A stretch of 64,000 nt of DNA from Doryteuthis pealeii (GCA_023376005.1 CM042156.1:41399656-41463655), one strand, 5' to 3'; shown: positions 10,321-21,514, numbered from the stretch's first letter. Numbers and translations: made by a program. Notes: generated from the letters alone by a model not told the origin.

Positions 10321-11160
10321 TTATTATTTCACTCAATTCGAGTTTTTCACACCTGCCGTAGCCGGTGGTTCACTGGAGGCTGAGGGACAGCAAGTCTCCT
10401 CGGTTCTCCAGGACTCTTCTGAGTATTCCAGCCGATCTCAATAATGCTGTAGTCTAGATGGTCTCGATCCTTCCTCTGATTTCCAATTCCTCCATTCTCT
10501 TTTACAACCCCCTGGGGATTGTTCCAAGGGCACCAATTACAATTGGTACGACCTTCACCCTCATGTTCCACAGTTTTTTCAGTTCTTTGGCAAGATCCAA
10601 GTATTTATCGATATTTTCGCTCTCTTTTATTTTCACTCTGTGATCGGCCGGGAGGGCAAAATCCACGAGATGACATGTCTTCCTCTTCTTGTCAATCAAA
10701 ACTAGGTCTAGTCTCCTGGCTAGGATTAGGTGATCCGTCTGTACCTCAAAGTCCCAGAGAATTTTGTGTGTCTCATTCTCCAGGACAGATTCAGGCTTGT
10801 GCATGTACCATTTAGTTGAATGGTGAAAATTGAATTTCTTGCACAGTTCCCAGTGAATCACCTTTCCCACTCAATCGTGTCTAGTCTTGTACTCTCTTTG
10901 TGCGAGTTTACTGCATTCGCTTATTATGTGATTGACAGTTTCGTCTCTTTCCCCACACATTCTACATTTGCTATTCTGCTGTGTCTTATCTATTTTTGCT
11001 TTTACATAATCTGTCCTTATGGCATTATCTTGTGCTGCAATTATCAGAGATTCAGTTTCTCTTTTGAGGTTTCCCCTTCTTAACCATGTCCATGTCTTCT
11101 GGTGAGTGATCTCTCCTGTGTTTCACTTGAAGTGTCCATATAGTTGTTTTTCTTCCCATT
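10321..11160 (-). mobile_element. Longest family G non-LTR retrotransposon fragment
   Basis: About 840 bp on the minus strand. The frame reads upstream to a RMCGERDET...HIISECSKLA-like zinc-finger region (10870-10960 in broken form), then WELCKKFNFHH, KPESVLENETHKILWDFEVQ, RRLDLVLIDKK, VDFALPADHRVKI, KYLDLAKELKKLWN and VVPIVIGALGTIPRGL, and ends near an ATT run at about 10322. This order (finger, RPDL nuclease-like domain, short tail) is that of the extreme C-terminus of an R2-like or related LINE protein. No reverse transcriptase core is present, as expected for a 5'-truncated copy. Confidence 0.8.
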
Positions 11161-11166
11161 ATTATT

Positions 11167-11208
<42 letters not shown>

Positions 11209-11550
11209 TGATATGTTTGCATATTCCCAGCAGGTGTTATGTGATTATCGTTTTAAATCCTTCCGCTAATAACTATCTTACTCATCCAATCCTAATTCTA
11301 GTGTTTTGGGCAAACTTCCAAGTGAGCCAAATATTATGAGCCCCACCCTAACCTTTATATTCCTCAGTCTTTTCAGTTCGTGGGTGAGGTCCTGATATTT
11401 TCCCAAATTTTCGTTTTCTTTCGTCGTCACCCAGTAATTCACCAATACAACAGCTTCCGCGATTTGGCAATAGTACATTTCCGAGCTTTTGACTATCAAA
11501 TCCGGTTATCTTACTAGTTATCTTACAACCCCATCCCATCTTATTCTACT
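11161..11550 (-). mobile_element. (ATT)n tail plus related LINE C-terminal fragment
   Basis: An ATT run (11161-11207) precedes minus-strand coding for a divergent relative: ENLGKYQDLTHELKRLRNIK then VRVGLIIFGSLGSLPKTLEL. It is alignable with family G but clearly a different subfamily. The same subfamily is glimpsed at 8366-8420. Confidence 0.65.
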
Positions 11551-11566
11551 TTCTTAGAGAAACCAT

Positions 11567-11650
11567 TGGTTTACACCAGTGGTTCTCAGCCGAGGTCCAT
11601 ATGATCCCTGGGGTCCATATGAGTTGGGGTTTGTTTTTTTTTGGGGGGGG
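11567..11650 (+). mobile_element. hAT-like terminal sequence
   Basis: CAGTGGTTCTCAGCCGAGGT followed by CCCTGGGGTCCATATGAG. CAGTGGTTCTCAACC-type ends are known from Charlie-like hAT elements. Related inverted ends are at 27135-27175, 27885-27940 and 61460-61487. Confidence 0.6.
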
Positions 11651-11677
11651 CGAGGGGGTCCATGTAAGCAAAATAGT

Positions 11678-12020
11678 AATGTTAAAATTCTATGAAAAAT
11701 CAATTAATTGTCAAATTTTCACGAAAATTTCGATACTTATCCACCTTTAGATGAATTTATGTTTAAAATAGTATATTTTCATAAAATATACTTAGGGAAA
11801 TTTTGTTTTTTTTTACTAGGTTGGCCCCAACCCCTTATTTGATTTTATGAAATCTGAACAAAATATATTTTACTCGGACGATTTTTAAATTCTGAATCTG
11901 AATAATTAAATCAGAAATTTTCAAGAAAATACGTCCGAATAAAATATATAAAGGTGGATAAGTATCGAAATTTTCGTGAAAATTTGACAATTAATTGATT
12001 TTTCATAGAATTTTAACATT
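11678..12020. repeat. Fold-back element, perfect 71-bp arms
   Basis: 11678-11748 and 11950-12020 are exact inverted copies (start AATGTTAAAATTCTATG), separated by 201 bp of AT-rich DNA. It lies just inside the hAT-like end at 11567. Confidence 0.85.
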
Positions 12021-12635
12021 TTTATGTAGTTATGATACTGACTATAAATTAGATATTTATTGATAAACTTCCTTCTTTCCTGAAATGACTGTGACGTAAT
12101 CGGTGACGTAGTTTCGGTTGCAGAGAAATAGAGACCGAATCTCAATTATTAATAGATGAATAGATGTCATTTTTGGACAAGACTGGCGAAGAGAAACGTC
12201 CTAATTCCAAGAATCCAATGAAAATTGTGACTAAATCTGCGATGTATTTCAACTTTTCACTCTAAACTGAATCTTGTCGAGAAAATGGTTTTCTCTATTT
12301 GGCATGATTCAAAAGAATTGGGGGGGTTGGGGGGTTAGAATCTCTTATTAGACAAGGACTATTAAATGAACCAAATTATGCGATAGGCGTAATAAGGCTA
12401 TCTCATATTTGGCTCCATTAAAGAGTATTTGTCTGGTCAGTGATTCTAGTAATTTCAAGATATCGCAAATCCATTAAATAAAAAACTGGAGTCGTTTTTT
12501 TTAGGAAGGAATACACAATTCAAATGATTGGTGGAACGAGGTTTTTATAGAAATCAAAGGATTTCTTGATGGTTGGAAATTTGAACCGATGAATTTATAT
12601 GAATAAAGATTTTGTAAAAAGCGTTTGAAACTCTT
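12021..12635. other. No recognised feature
   Basis: AT-rich unique-looking sequence. No frame, RNA or repeat recognised. Confidence 0.5.
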
Positions 12636-12639
12636 GCAT

Positions 12640-12659
12640 CACTATATATATATATATAC

Positions 12660-12706
<47 letters not shown>

Positions 12707-12865
12707 GGATGTTGTGAAACTTTTAGGGTTATATTGGAAGCATGGAAAATATAAGGTAGGGAATAATAATCAAAATTCAAAGTGATGAATATTGTGCTGT
12801 TTTTAATCTTATTTAATAATCCTAATATTTCAGATAGACCTTTACCTTTTTTCAAAGGGTTTTGT

Positions 12866-12957
<92 letters not shown>

Positions 12958-13034
12958 AGAAGAAGAAGAAGAAGAAGAAGAAGAAGAAGAGAGGGACAGA
13001 GAGACACTCTCCATGTGTGTGTGTGTGTGTGCGT
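12640..13034. repeat. Microsatellites (TA)n(TG)n and (TA)n(GA)n(GAA)n(GT)n
   Basis: 12640-12702 and 12869-13034. The second passes through four unit types in succession. Long apparent frames across it are artefacts. Confidence 0.9.
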
Positions 13035-13540
13035 GCGCGCGCATGCGCGTATCAATGACGTCCGAAACCATGGATCTACGCTTGAAAAATATTCCTTCCT
13101 CTCCCGAGCTCATACCTGGGCAATGTTTTATGGAAGTTACTCATACACCAAGTGTCTACTCTCTGCGCCAATCTACCTACCTCCACGCACCCCGCAGTGT
13201 CATGATGCGTCATTGGGTTGGTTGAATGAGGGAAACCCCTCCTCGGAAGGGAGCCTGCAGGGGGAGCGGGTGCAAAAATTGATTACGGCTAGGCGTCTGG
13301 CAATAAACTCATAAGCACCTTTAGACAATGGTGACAGTTACTTTTTTCGGGGGAAGGCATTTTTATGGGGGGGGGGTCAAATATATACCCAAGTATATTT
13401 TTAGTATTTTTAGTTTGTATGAACAAAAAGAGACGCACATTTATTCAGTGGAAATTACCTATATTTAAAACATAGATTTGTAAAATTATAATCGAAAGAG
13501 GGTTATTGTCCCTTGAATGATTTACGTATATATATTTACC

Positions 13541-13815
13541 AACCCCTCCACACGAGCAGGATGCGACACAAGTCAATTTCTTAAGCGGAGTTCAACAGGT
13601 CTGAATTCAGAGTTTTCCTTCTCCTAGACCGGTTGCCTAACCAAGGTTAAAGAGCCCAGTCTGCCCTACTATTTACCCATAGCTGGAGGGAGAGTAGGAT
13701 TTATACCTTTCCCAAGGATATTAGCGCTAAATGAAATGCAATTACCACGTCCAGGATTTGAACTCGGGGCGATGAGTCCATTTCCCATGACTTCAACCAT
13801 TACACCACACGCTTC
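13541..13815 (-). mobile_element. tRNA-derived SINE, family D
   Basis: On the minus strand a head TGTGGTGTAATGGTTGAAG (A-box-like) and GAGTTCAAATCCTGGACG (B-box-like) are followed by the complete body and the 3' end CACACGAGCAGG in reverse. The 3' edge abuts TATATATATTTACC at about 13525-13540. It is the best-preserved copy of the family here. Confidence 0.85.
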
Positions 13816-13899
13816 CTAAAAAAGAATGATTTACGTATAAAACACAGTCAAATGAAAAACCGCGTACGAAAAAAATAATATTTAGGCCAAATATTTTTT

Positions 13900-14180
13900 T
13901 AACATTTAATCCAATGCACTTATTCCAAGTGCACTAAGTACAATTGGCATCACCGTTACTTTAATATTCCTCAGCTTTTTCGGCTCTCTAGCTAGGTCCG
14001 GGTATTTTTCTCGTGATTCACTTACTTCTATTTTTACTCTATGGTCTGCTGGAACGACAAAAGCAACTAAATGACTAATTCGTTTTTTTCTGGTTGATTA
14101 ACACTTGGTCTGGTCTTCTTTGTGGAATTGGGGGATCTGTGTGTATCTCAAATTCCTTAGAGAATTCTATAGATCTCATT
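13900..14180 (-). mobile_element. Non-LTR retrotransposon family G fragment, diverged
   Basis: The minus strand preserves the order: LEFEIHTDPPIPQRRPDQVL-like segment, VVPADHRVKI, then YPDLARELKKLRNIKVTV and IGT.LSALGI near 13915. Several frame breaks. Confidence 0.65.
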
Positions 14181-14800
14181 TTCTAGAACACATTCTGATT
14201 TTAGCAAACCATACCATAATTTTTCATACCCCAGCCCTGCAAATGTTTCCCCTATTTGGCCTTGTGCTAAGCTTGGTAAATATCATGTTGATATTGAAAT
14301 TAGAAATTTGATTCAATAATTCTTTATCCCCCAAAGCCGCTGTCACTGCTTACATTCTATAGGGCTGCAAAAAAAATGGGGGCTCCCTTTCTGCTAATAT
14401 TATATTTTTATCCTTTGCTTTCGAAAGGGCGTCTCGAGGAAAGAAGGAATCTTTCATATCGGAAGTCGTAAAGCGACACCATCTTCCGGTGATAAGAAAG
14501 ATAGGAAGACCGGATGTGCGTGCGCATCATTTCTAAATTTGCTCCCCGAAAAGGGCGGCCACGTTTCAGTTGGTCTACTTCCGAAAAAAGAAAAGGGATT
14601 TTCGTTCTAAAATAACAGACCTAAATAATTATCAAAAAAAAGGTCCACATGTAGATGTAATAGAATATTATCCGACGCAACAACGATAAATGTTATGATG
14701 ATAAGAATAAATAGGTCATACAAAAGAGGATAAAAAGATCGTGTTATGTCAATCGTCCAGGATTTTTGTTTGTTTTTATTTTAAGACATGTCAACACTTG
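14180..14800. other. No recognised feature
   Basis: Mixed-composition sequence with no open frame or repeat match noted, apart from a GA/CG-richer patch at 14420-14560. Confidence 0.45.
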
Positions 14801-14814
14801 TTGGGTTATTTTAT

Positions 14815-15095
14815 GCCGAAGACAGGGTGACCAAAAAAAAAAAACAGAAACCAAATTCTGTTTTTTTGGGGTTTTTTTGTTGGGAGGGGGTCACCCTGTA
14901 TATATACTATTACTGATGCAGACTACCAGCACAAAAAAAAAACAGAACCCAAATTCTGTTTTTTTTTTGGGGGGGGTGGCGGGGGGTCACCCTGTATATA
15001 TACTATTACTGAAGCAGACTACCAGCACAAAAAAAAACAGAACCCAAATTCTGTTGGGTTTTTTTTTGGGGGGGGGGGTCGCCTTGTATTCATAC
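14815..15095 (+). repeat. Three tandem units of about 110 bp with palindromic cores
   Basis: Each unit holds an A-run, CAGAACCCAAATTCTG (near-palindrome), a T-run then G-run, GGTCACCCTGTATATATAC and TATTACTGAWGCAGACTACC. Units start near 14815, 14925 and 15015. The third is truncated. Confidence 0.85.
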
Positions 15096-15169
15096 TTGAT
15101 GGGCATTCTTTTAATTTTTTTAATTTTCTTTTAAAACTCAATTTTCTAACACATTTTTTAAAGGTCATT

Positions 15170-15715
15170 TTTCTGTTTAACCCATAGATGTGACCCTAAA
15201 AGGTACCACCATTCTGGGTCAGGGTGGACCTGGGAGTAATGTCAATAAAGGGGCACTTCACACTCTCCAAAGCTCCAGTATTGGAACTTCACAATTAGAT
15301 GCATTTTAACATCTTACCTAGGCTATTAAGACACTCTGCCACCGTCTAGCACATATATGATAAAAAGGGTAGGGCCTTGTCATAAGGGTAATAGGGTTGG
15401 GACAATCATATAGGCGCTAGGGCTTGACGTAACTTGCCGATTAATCGGAGGGAGCCTCTCCGACCGCCCAACTAGCCTAAGTAAAGGCAAAGTGGAGTGT
15501 TGCATGTCATGGACTACTCATCCATCAGGATTCCGTCCTTAAGTATCATGGGTCACCACCCACAGGCAACAGGTGATCCTATTGGGAGGGGGTCTTACTC
15601 CTCTGCAGCGATGCATTCGGCGTATTCTACAGTCGCAACCGACAGGGCAGTGTCCAGGGTGGTAGTGACTTCCTTCCTCGAAAATCAGCATTCGAAACCC
15701 TAGTTTTGTTTGTTA
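15170..15715 (-). repeat. Dispersed repeat family K, copy 1
   Basis: About 540 bp nearly matching 22762-23240 in inverted orientation (shared CTCCGACCGCCC, GGGTCACCACCCACAGGC, TCTTACTCCTCTGCAG). Shorter pieces are at 26205-26300 and 43225-43340. Class unknown: no tRNA boxes or long frame seen. Confidence 0.65.
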
Positions 15716-15802
15716 GTTGGACTCGAACCCATGTCTCCGGCACCGACAGGAACTGCACACGGGGCAGGTTACGAACCCATAATAATCCAAAAGATAACTA
15801 CA

Positions 15803-15868
15803 GTGGTACCTTGACTTAACTTGTGCCAACTTACGAGTTTTCCGAGTTACGAGCTGTCACCCGGTCGA
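15803..15868 (+). mobile_element. Possible DNA-transposon end (CAGTGGTACC...)
   Basis: CAGTGGTACCTTGACTTAAC followed by ACTTACGAGTTTTCCGAGTT resembles the widespread CAGTGGTACCTCGACTTACG-type terminal sequence. No opposite end is seen. Low confidence on class. Confidence 0.4.
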
Positions 15869-16010
15869 TGTTTTGCTGATGTGCCCTCCGGCCTTTTTCA
15901 GGTGTCCTCGACCTTCTTCGATAATAAACACCTGAGGAAGGCCTGATGGCATATCATCTGAAACGTCGTGTATATTAAAAATAAAGATGAGGACAACTAT
16001 CCGAAAAATG
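15869..16010 (+). mobile_element. SINE family E, 3' part
   Basis: AACACCTGAGGAAGGCCTGA, CTGAAACGTCGTGTATATT and AATAAAGATGAGGACAAC match the 3' half of the longer copies at 46737-46970 and 57835-58160. Confidence 0.7.
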
Positions 16011-16930
16011 CAAATAATCCAAATTATCAAACCTCATCTCCAAAAAATCAGAAAAATAGTATCCCGTTTTTTTTATTGTTGTATTTTTTTTGGGGGGGGG
16101 GGGGGGGTTATATATATATTATTTTTTTTTTTTGGGGGGGGGGGTCCCCACATTCTTTAAGTACCAATTTGGTAAGGAAAGAAGTTATTATATCTTATTA
16201 TAATGGAGATTGTGTGTTTTTCTGTCTGTAACCGAAACTATATTACTATTCAAGTAACAATTCCCTTAATTATTTACGTCACATTCTACAGGATTTTATT
16301 TTTATTTAAACCTCAATTATTAATAAAATTGTTTTACATTATTAATACTGTTGGTAATATCTACATACTAATAACATACAATTGTATTTATATATACAAC
16401 AAAATAGCCGTTTACAGTGTGAATGGGAAGGCTAATTTGCACATTGATATTAAAAATCTGATTTTAATAAATATGTGCTTAGTATTACTGATTTTTAATT
16501 GTTTGGTTTTATCTTAATGAATATTAGCAAAAATCTCAGGGATAAATCTTAAAAGAAATCCATTAACAAGAAAAAATAACTGTAATTTTATTCTTTACTT
16601 CCTATTTTAACTAAATAGTTAAATTAGGAAAATTTAGCAATGAAAGACGGGAGTGATGGAAGTGTAAGTTTCAGTTGTTCTGTTTTTTTTTTACTATAAC
16701 CTCCTCTGTTTCAAATATTTTTATCTGCTTTCTTATTTAGTTTCATTAGCATTTATAATTTGATACAATATTTTATTACTTAATATTTAATAACTTAAAT
16801 ACTTGCACCCGGAGGGTGCATATATTTGCTAGTAAAAATAAAAAATAAAAAACCGTAAATTGATGGTAGCAGATTTATGGATTGGAGCGCCCTCTATGAA
16901 CTGTCACCGTATTAAATTGTGTTCTTTATC
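16006..16930 (+). repeat. Unclassified repeat split by a Helitron-like insertion
   Basis: 16006-16192 plus 16833-16930 together match 17376-17600 (shared CATTCTTTAAGTA, AAGGAAAGARGTTA, CCGTAAATTGATGGTAGCAG, TTGGAGCGCCCTCTATGAAC). The second copy lacks the 640-bp insertion, so it acts as an empty-site paralogue. Confidence 0.8.
16193..16832 (+). mobile_element. Helitron-like non-autonomous element, copy 1
   Basis: Starts TCTTATTATAATGGAGATTG directly after an A. Ends with the hairpin GCACCCGGAGGGTGC, ATATATTTG and CTAG directly before a T. These are the known Helitron hallmarks: 5' TC, 3' CTRR preceded by a short hairpin, insertion between A and T, no target duplication. About 640 bp without coding capacity. 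Confidence 0.85.
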
Positions 16931-17375
16931 TTTATAATGAAAGAATGGAAAATTCGTCGGGTTGGACAGCCGGATATCACCACCGAAAACAGACGTTCTC
17001 TCAGCTTCTTTTGACCAAGTCCTTCTCGCCTGCAATAATCTTATCTAGCAGTCTTGCACCAAAGCTCATTCGCCTCTTGTTGCTTGTCATACGTCACTGC
17101 CCTCGTCAGCAAGACTGGAACGCAAATTACCCGGTGTGTTAATGCAGGCTTTAAATAATCGTACTAAAATCCCACATCCGGGTCAATCGCACAGTGTAGC
17201 AATTTACATGCCCGCCAACAAGGTAGTCCGACGTCAAGCCACGACTCACGATCAGGAGGGTGTGAGTTCAATCTCCCTAATCGCTCGTTACACTCCCCCC
17301 GATCTCATTTTACACGCCAGACATAGTCATGCATGCTTTGAGGTACCACGTGCGTGATTTTTCTCGCTACAATCT

Positions 17376-17600
17376 TTATTCAATAATCTATAATAATCTA
17401 AATCATCAAGCCTCATTTCAAAAATTCAAACAAATAGTATACCATATTTTTTTAATGTCATTTACTATCCCACATTCTTTAAGTATAAACTTAGTAAGGA
17501 AAGAGGTTACGTTATTGAAAAAATAGACCGTAAATTGATGGTAGCAGATCCATAGATTGGAGCGCCCTCTATGAACTGTCATCGTATTAAGTTGTGTATA
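17376..17600 (+). repeat. Uninterrupted paralogue of the Helitron target repeat
   Basis: Matches 16006-16192 joined to 16833-16930 without the insertion. It ends about 100 bp before the exon acceptor at 17702. Confidence 0.75.
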
Positions 17601-17702
17601 TTTATTCTTGAAATATATTTGTTTCTTAAATCAAAGTTATGGTTACAGATGTTCCAGTATATATGTAAATATTAACACACCTTTGTTTTCTTTTATTTTC
17701 AG

Positions 17703-18098
17703 ATACGACTACAGCAGTAGTGCTTCGCCATATTCTTCCCTTTCTTCCTATAGAAGCGGTTCCGATGCGTCCCCAAGCACAAGAAAACTTGAACGACAAA
17801 CGTCAGCATCTCTGGATTTTGGTACCGATTACACACGTCGGAGCCGCTCAAGCAACGCAGACCCCAAGCCCTCTTCTACCCGAACAGTGGACTATGGAAC
17901 CGATTACACACGCAGATCGACGTCAGGCCGGTCGGTAGAGGCCCCATCATCCACCCGAAACAGTAGACGAGTAGAACCTTCCAGTAGTAGCTCTAGCCGT
18001 ACTTACCGGAGCCAGGATAGCAGTCGTACCAAAAAAGTCGAACACTCTGATTCCGATGATAGTTTACCGGAAGCAGAGAAAAATACTCGTGATTACAG
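17703..18098 (+). CDS. Internal exon 1 (visible) of a Ser/Arg-rich disordered protein
   Basis: Seen: the exon follows a good acceptor (pyrimidine-rich tract ending TTTTCAG) and ends at a donor GTAAGAAA, giving 396 bp (132 codons) with both edges in phase 2. The frame is open throughout. The product is rich in Ser, Arg, Asp and Tyr and includes two copies of a GTDYTRRS motif about 33 residues apart (near 17821 and 17896), an RQTSAS basophilic-kinase-like site, a run of six Ser and an acidic SDSDDS cluster. No globular domain, signal peptide or membrane segment is visible. The phase-2 donor joins exactly to the phase-2 acceptor at 28013, 9.9 kb away, giving the junction DYR-YLICRG. GC content is well above the AT-rich flanks. 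I do not recognise the family. Inference: a scaffold or cytoskeleton-associated phosphoprotein is plausible but unproven. The upstream exons are not in the window or not recognisable. Confidence 0.8.
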
Positions 18099-18165
18099 GT
18101 AAGAAATTCGTCTAATTTGAAACCGTGTTTAATACCGTGTGCTTAAGGCATCGTTGGTATTACCT

Positions 18166-18194
18166 ATCATCATCATCATCATCATCATCATCAT
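18166..18194. repeat. (CAT)n microsatellite
   Basis: About nine CAT units in the first bases of the 9.9-kb intron. Confidence 0.9.
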
Positions 18195-18585
18195 GTCGCA
18201 CTGACAGCGTGGATACCTATGACTCTCTCTTGACAACCATCTCTATCGGTCATCGCCTAAGGCAGATCCTCCGCGAGACATCCAGAATTGGGTTTTATCT
18301 GGTACTACTGGAAACCATCTGAGCTCATTTTGAGTTGCGTGAAAGTTTTCAACTTCGTTCCGAAAGCTCCAGCGGTGACACTAATGTCAAATTCTATAGC
18401 ACTTAGTTCTTTCTATGTATACACATCGATTTCAGAACGGTAGAGTTTGGTAATAGACAACACCTAATATTATTCGTTTTGATTGCATAATGTTCTATTA
18501 GAAAGATTAAAATCCAGGTATCTTTAGTTTAAAAGAAAATTAACTTTTTATGAAACAATGGATAGGAGTATACTTATTTATTAGT

Positions 18586-18589
<4 letters not shown>

Positions 18590-18664
<75 letters not shown>

Positions 18665-18945
18665 CAACGATCCTCACGAGCAGGCTGTGACACAAGGTCA
18701 ATTTCTTAAGCGGAGTTTAAATTCAGAGTTTTCCTTCTCCTAGACTGGTGGCCTAACCAAGTTTTTAAAAAAGCCCAATACACCCTATTATTTACCCATA
18801 GCTGGTGGGAGAGTAGTTGGATACATGCCTTTCCCAGGGGTATTAGTGCTATGTAAATGCAAACAGCCCTGTACAGCATTTGAACACGGGTCGTCAAGTC
18901 CATTTCCTACGACGGTAACCATTACACCACACGCCTCCGTGATAC
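18590..18945 (-). mobile_element. (CA)n(TA)n tract followed by SINE family D
   Basis: 18590-18662 is (CA)n(TA)n. At 18663 the 3' end of a minus-strand SINE D begins (CCTCACGAGCAGGCTGTGAC) and runs to a head with GTGTAATGGTTACCGTCGTA (18905-18940). In the element's own direction the microsatellite is its 3' tail. Confidence 0.85.
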
Positions 18946-18965
18946 TGTATATGTGCCCCTCATAA

Positions 18966-19085
18966 ACTGGGCGTCCCATCATGGTGTAATGGTTTTCAAG
19001 TTATTCTCACAGGTCCATAACTACTGAATAACTTAGCTGGATGCCCCATCCTACCCGTGGCAAACAGGTTGGGTAAATACCTAAG
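18966..19085 (+). mobile_element. tRNA-derived SINE, family B, internally deleted
   Basis: ATCATGGTGTAATGGTTTTC, GCTGGATGCCCCATCCTACC and GGCAAACAGGTTGGGTAAAT. The CATACTTGCGACCTTG segment found in other copies is missing. Confidence 0.8.
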
Positions 19086-19850
19086 GCCAGAGATGCTGAT
19101 AGGTATACATCCCTGACACACAAAAATCTAAAAGGACGCAGTAAAATCGTATCCATGCGCCCCAGTGTTTTTCTTTTTTCTTCCCTCACCATTTCAAGTT
19201 AACTCTAAATACATTTCAATAGTTTCTTAGAAACGAATTACACAGGATAGGTTACAAGGTAGGACTTTAGTTGGGACCCATAAATTTTGCCGGGAACTCA
19301 TATATATGTGTTCCAGGACGCACTAAATCACAAAGCTATCGGCATCCCTGTAAGTCTCTCATAAATAAAGAATTAAAAGGGTCCGAATGATCTTTGGTGT
19401 ATGTTTTCTTATTAAACCGTTGAATTTCCACTGATTCAGCAAGTCGCAATGATCATGTATATAATGACCCAGCAAATACTAAAACCATATATCGGAAGTA
19501 AGCAGAATTCTGTCCGAACTCGCTTCAAGTGCTCGACACCAACAAATAGTCCCTAACCATTTCTCAGTCAGTATTTTTCCCACGATAATTCTGTTTTCCG
19601 TTTGATATTTCAAAAGTATTAGGTTAGTTAATATTTTTAACGCCCCTAACCTTGTTGACCATTTCTCGACGTTGTGAAATAACAAGTTCACCTATTCGTT
19701 CGGTAACCTTGTCAGACATTCATTTTCATTCAACTCCAGAATTCTGGTAACTAGAATAGCTACAAGGTAGTGAGAGAGCGAATTTAATTGTCTGTCCCTG
19801 GCATTAAACCCTGGATTCAAATTAACTACATGATATAAATTAATTCAATA
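19086..19850. other. Intronic DNA with no recognised feature
   Basis: AT-rich sequence between a SINE and a TA tract. Nothing supported. Confidence 0.5.
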
Positions 19851-19853
19851 ATC

Positions 19854-19854
<1 letters not shown>

Positions 19855-19908
<54 letters not shown>

Positions 19909-20001
19909 TAAAGAAATTGATATGAATTCCAAATGAAATCCTTGATGTTGCAAAACATTTTTTTTTTTGCAACATCAAGGATTTCATTTGGAATTCATAT
20001 C
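19855..20001. repeat. (TA)n tract plus perfect 37-bp inverted repeat
   Basis: (TA)n at 19855-19907. 19919-19955 and 19965-20001 are exact inverted copies (GATATGAATTCCAAATG...) with a T-rich 9-bp loop. Confidence 0.9.
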
Positions 20002-20302
20002 ACAGGACTATAAAATTTTCAAAATATTTTCAAAATAAAAAATAAAAATCTGTTTTCAAATGCCTTTAAAGTAATAAAGAATTCATCATTCGCATCTGAT
20101 GAATCGGGAGAGTTAGACTATTTCTGTACGCTCCCTGAAATATGCTAAATGCTAAATCTCTAAGTCTTTTGTTATTTCTTTACTTATAAATTTGCTCTGT
20201 GACTCTAACACTAAGAGCACACATTGAGCTTTCAAACTACGACAGGTTTTTAAAAAATAAAACTCTTGTGTCGTAAGGAAGATTTCTTCTCTGGACTTTT
20301 AG

Positions 20303-20303
<1 letters not shown>

Positions 20304-20343
<40 letters not shown>

Positions 20344-20594
20344 TATGGAAAAGGTGACTTACCGGTGAATATGGTCACAATGGTTAGTTGATGCAAAATT
20401 CAGAAAGGTAAGGCAGCGATATAACAAATAAAAAGTGCTCAATACGTTAGTAGAGCAAATTTATTGTAATACAGGTACCTACTCGATAACCTACTCGAGT
20501 TTCACCATAAGGATCTTTAGGGTTAAATCCACTGGATTAATCAAGATATTGATTAATTGCAGTCGATTACACGTGTGTGATTTTCGCGATAAAC

Positions 20595-20647
<53 letters not shown>

Positions 20648-20660
20648 ATATATATATTAA
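20304..20660. repeat. Two (TA)n tracts
   Basis: 20304-20342 and 20596-20660, about 250 bp apart. The intervening sequence is unclassified. Confidence 0.85.
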
Positions 20661-20734
20661 CTGCTACTTTATATAATTTTATAACTATATATTAACTGGT
20701 ACTATATATAGCTTTATAACAATATATAACTTTA

Positions 20735-20983
20735 AATGGATTCGACGAACCGAGTTCAAATCCTGAACAAGGGTGGTTTCATTTCCCATAGTGATAATAC
20801 ACTTGGAAAATGTACGCATCAGACTGTTCTCCCTCCAGCTATGGGTAAATAGTAGTGCAGACAATGCTCTTTAACCTTGATTTGGCAACGAGTCTAGGAG
20901 AAGAAAACTCTGAATTCAAACCTGAATTCAAAATTTCGCTTAAGAAAATGACCTTGTGTCAACTACTTGTCGTGTGGAGGGAT

Positions 20984-21047
<64 letters not shown>

Positions 21048-21048
21048 G
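20735..21048 (+). mobile_element. SINE family D ending in (TA)n
   Basis: Starts with the B-box-like GAGTTCAAATCCTGAACAAG, continues through the body and reaches the 3' end CGTGTGGAGGGATTGATATA, which becomes (TA)n to 21048 with one CA interruption. The A-box side is missing. Confidence 0.8.
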
Positions 21049-21289
21049 GTAAAGAAATCAATTAAAAATCGCCCATTTTGCGGTTATATATCTGTTTCTG
21101 TTCACGGGTATCTGTGTATACCTATGAGTTTCATCAGACCGCTAACTTTACTGAAAAATTATATTGCTTTGTTCAATTATATTGAACATCGAGCGCTCAA
21201 CTTTGACCTGAACTACTCTAACATTCTGCCGTTGGAAGAAAGGCCCAACTTAGAATCATCCTAATACCAACTTACCAGGTAACCCATCT

Positions 21290-21291
<2 letters not shown>

Positions 21292-21345
<54 letters not shown>

Positions 21346-21514
21346 GTAAATAGCTACGGGTAAATAGTAGGGCAGATTGGGCTCTTTAATCTTGGTATGG
21401 CAACCAGTCTTGGAGAAGGAAAACTCTGAATCGAAAGCTGTTTAACATCCGCTAAAAATTGAGCTTGTGTCGCATACTGATCGTGCTGAGGGATTGGATA
21501 AATACACACACACG

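Noticed and set aside
12595..13225. 172- and 147-codon frames on opposite strands
   Set aside because: Both cross the (TA)n(GA)n(GAA)n(GT)n microsatellite, and their non-repetitive ends have no recognisable domain.
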